A stretch of DNA of 44,654 nt from Phellopilus nigrolimitatus. Taxonomy: Eukaryota; Basidiomycota; Agaricomycetes; Hymenochaetales; Hymenochaetaceae. The stretch lies in the NCBI GenBank assembly GCA_021029095.1, contig JAJOHG010000213.1:1-44654 (forward strand), written 5' to 3'. Below, one piece after another: positions 43,099 to 44,654 of the stretch. The notes beneath the pieces were generated by a model that was not told the origin of the DNA, did not search any database, and saw nothing but the letters and a program-made list of their open reading frames with translations. Every line of letters starts with the position of its first letter. The first letter of the stretch is position 1. Position numbers and translations under genes: made by a program.

Positions 43099-44654
43099 GG
43101 AGAATTTGCAGCTGATTGCGCTGCGGCCAGCTCATCATCTGTGTCACGTCCGCGTGTCGTGACGCCGCATGGTCCCGATCATTCCCTCTCCCGTCGACGA
43201 CGACTCCGATCTGAGCACGATGGCGGCGTGTACATCTTAGGGACCGAACTGCACGGGTGTCCATGTCTTTTTGGAATCTAGCCGAGAATCGTGTCCGCTG
43301 GAACTTTCACAACGCAACTTCGTCACGCCACAAGCACACTGCGTCCACTGTTGGTAGTCCATCCCGAGATCCTTTTGTCGTGTGGCAGTTTCGATGAAAA
43401 GAAATGAGACATCATCAGTTGGTGTAAGGGCTAGATTTGACCGCTCGATCTACGGCGAAGTTGCCTACCGTCTCAACATCTACCGTTCTTCCGATCGTTG
43501 ACTGGTTTCTTTGCATTCCCCTGACTTGAGTCATCATTTCTTCTTTCTGAAGGTGTCCATCAAACGTGGCTTCACTTAAGTGGATACCTTACTCTGTTGA
43601 TATATGTCAGCCTTCATTTCTCTGGCTTACTTTTCTTACCATCGCCTCGAGCTGAAGCGGTACTGAGGCTCCTTCCAAGGTCCGGATGACAATGTCCACC
43701 ATACTCGACGGATTTTTTGCTACTTCGGCGTACTCTTATGTGTGTGCAACCACTCCCCTGTTTTCACGCTCAACACCTGTCAAACTCTTAACATGAGCTT
43801 TGCGCCGATGTTTTTCTCGCCTTCTCGTCGGTCCACTAGGGCAAAATCTTAGAACGTTAAACATGGGGAATTACTGTTTTCTTGATGCAGTGTTCGTGTT
43901 TCTGTGAAGCAAGAGATGGTCGTGTAAACCCATATGGCCTATCAAAACTTAAAGGAGAGGATCAACGCAACGAGCGCCGTCGATGCGGCCAGCGCAAGTA
44001 ATAAGCCCAGCGCAAATGAAGAAATCGAACATCACATGAAGCGATCCCATTTTCCCAACCTTCAAGCTCTGCTGCGCTCTTCGATAAGCGCTCATATCTG
44101 TAATTATCTGTGAATGGCATTTGAATTTCGGATGATAAGGTTTGTCGTGACTGCTGTCTTCTGAAGCGTATTCACTCAGATAACCCAGTGAAGAGCTCGC
44201 TGACGTGGATGAGGACGGCTTTAATATGTCGCGACCACATGGTCACTTTGAGAGCCCTATCATCGAGTCTTGCCTTCTTGATGTACTCTTTTATTTGCCG
44301 TACTGCAACGGGCGATGATGACCATGTGCCTAGCAATGACGTGCTGGAAGTTCTCAAACTTTACGAGTGTAGGTGGCGTGCGTCGGAAGTCATATGTAGA
44401 CGCTCGTCTTTTGGTGTGTGTTTGTTGTCCTCCTCGTCTTGATGTTAATCTCTTCACCCGAGATCCTCAGATACGGCTCGACCATCGTCTCTATCGATGC
44501 GAACGTTTGAACCTCGTTTGTCAGAACCTCCGATTTCAGTATCCAAGTTTTCACCGTAAAGTGTAAGGTATACATTGCTTCAGAGTATGTCATAGCTTTA
44601 ATTGATCTTCGATGTTACTCCAGTGCTGCATCATGTTTATGACTCATCACGAAT
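43099..44654. other. Tail of copy 3 to the window end
   Basis: Shared with 35658-36840 in mosaic fashion. Coding-like pieces remain, such as ADVDEDGFNMSRPHGHFES on the plus strand near 44200-44260, but no complete gene can be assembled. The window ends inside this region. Confidence 0.35.
43934..44113 (+). CDS. Small conserved frame in the copy 3 tail
   Basis: A 59 aa open frame, too short for most gene finders, that aligns with the frame at 36483-36677 over the first ~40 codons. Many of the base differences between copies are silent or conservative, which hints at past selection. It may be the first exon of a longer gene. Function unknown. Confidence 0.3.
   Translation: MAYQNLKERINATSAVDAASASNKPSANEEIEHHMKRSHFPNLQALLRSSISAHICNYL

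Larger units (their letters stand above)
39228..44250. repeat. Copy 3 of the duplicated unit (direct, diverged)
   Basis: Same order and orientation as 31167-36840 but clearly diverged, with many substitutions and indels. It shares the ZnF gene, the promoter, gene X exons, the fragment with the conserved TAA and the small frame. Similarity may continue weakly to the right end of the window. The left boundary again follows CTCCGAACATTTATA. Confidence 0.8.

Noticed and set aside
20998..44250. The repeated unit as an LTR or LINE retrotransposon or DNA transposon
   Set aside because: No long terminal repeats, gag/pol, reverse transcriptase, transposase or clear terminal inverted repeats were seen; the genes carry introns.

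Overview
The window is nuclear DNA of a filamentous basidiomycete, most likely an Agaricomycete (mushroom-forming fungus). Genes are broken by many 50-85 bp GT-AG introns, several exons are only 12-40 bp long, and the recognisable families (DUF6533/DUF6534 membrane proteins, a secreted GH79 glycosidase, an Agaricomycete-type P450) are typical of that group. All exon models were spliced by hand and checked for reading phase; none has transcript support.

Layout. 1-20.6 kb is ordinary genic sequence, all on the minus strand: an MFS drug/H+ antiporter-like transporter (3021-4935), a secreted GH79 glycoside hydrolase (8682-10568), two tandem DUF6534 seven-helix proteins (12122-14047 and 15957-17876) and a cytochrome P450 (18597-20640). 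Between them lie a 158 bp near-perfect foldback element (11133-11290) and a roughly 1.1 kb presumed insertion that splits the two DUF6534 repeat units.

21-44.6 kb is dominated by one unit present three times. Each copy carries a divergent gene pair sharing a ~0.3 kb promoter: a repeat-rich, lysine/alanine-rich protein with two C-terminal C2H2-type fingers ('ZnF'), and a multi-exon gene of unknown function ('gene X'). Copy 1 (20998-25413) and copy 2 (31167-35631) form a ~4.4 kb inverted repeat around a 5.75 kb spacer. Copy 3 (from about 39228) is an older direct duplicate of copy 2, and both of these extend about 1.2 kb further than copy 1. The centre of copies 1 and 2 (about 21.5-24.48 kb) looks identical while both edges have diverged, as expected from gene conversion. 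All three ZnF genes are open. Gene X is continuous only in copy 2.

The spacer holds a TDP2-like endonuclease/exonuclease/phosphatase protein (26461-27544), an aldo/keto reductase (28548-30046) and a DUF6533-type gene cut off exactly where copy 2 begins (30589-31166). Between copies 2 and 3 is a four-exon unknown gene (37650-38590) with a possible N-myristoylation signal.

The transporter, P450 and reductase could act in secondary or xenobiotic metabolism, but there is no backbone synthase and no operon-like organisation. The feature most likely to be undescribed is the triplicated ZnF/gene X divergent pair and its inverted-repeat arrangement.
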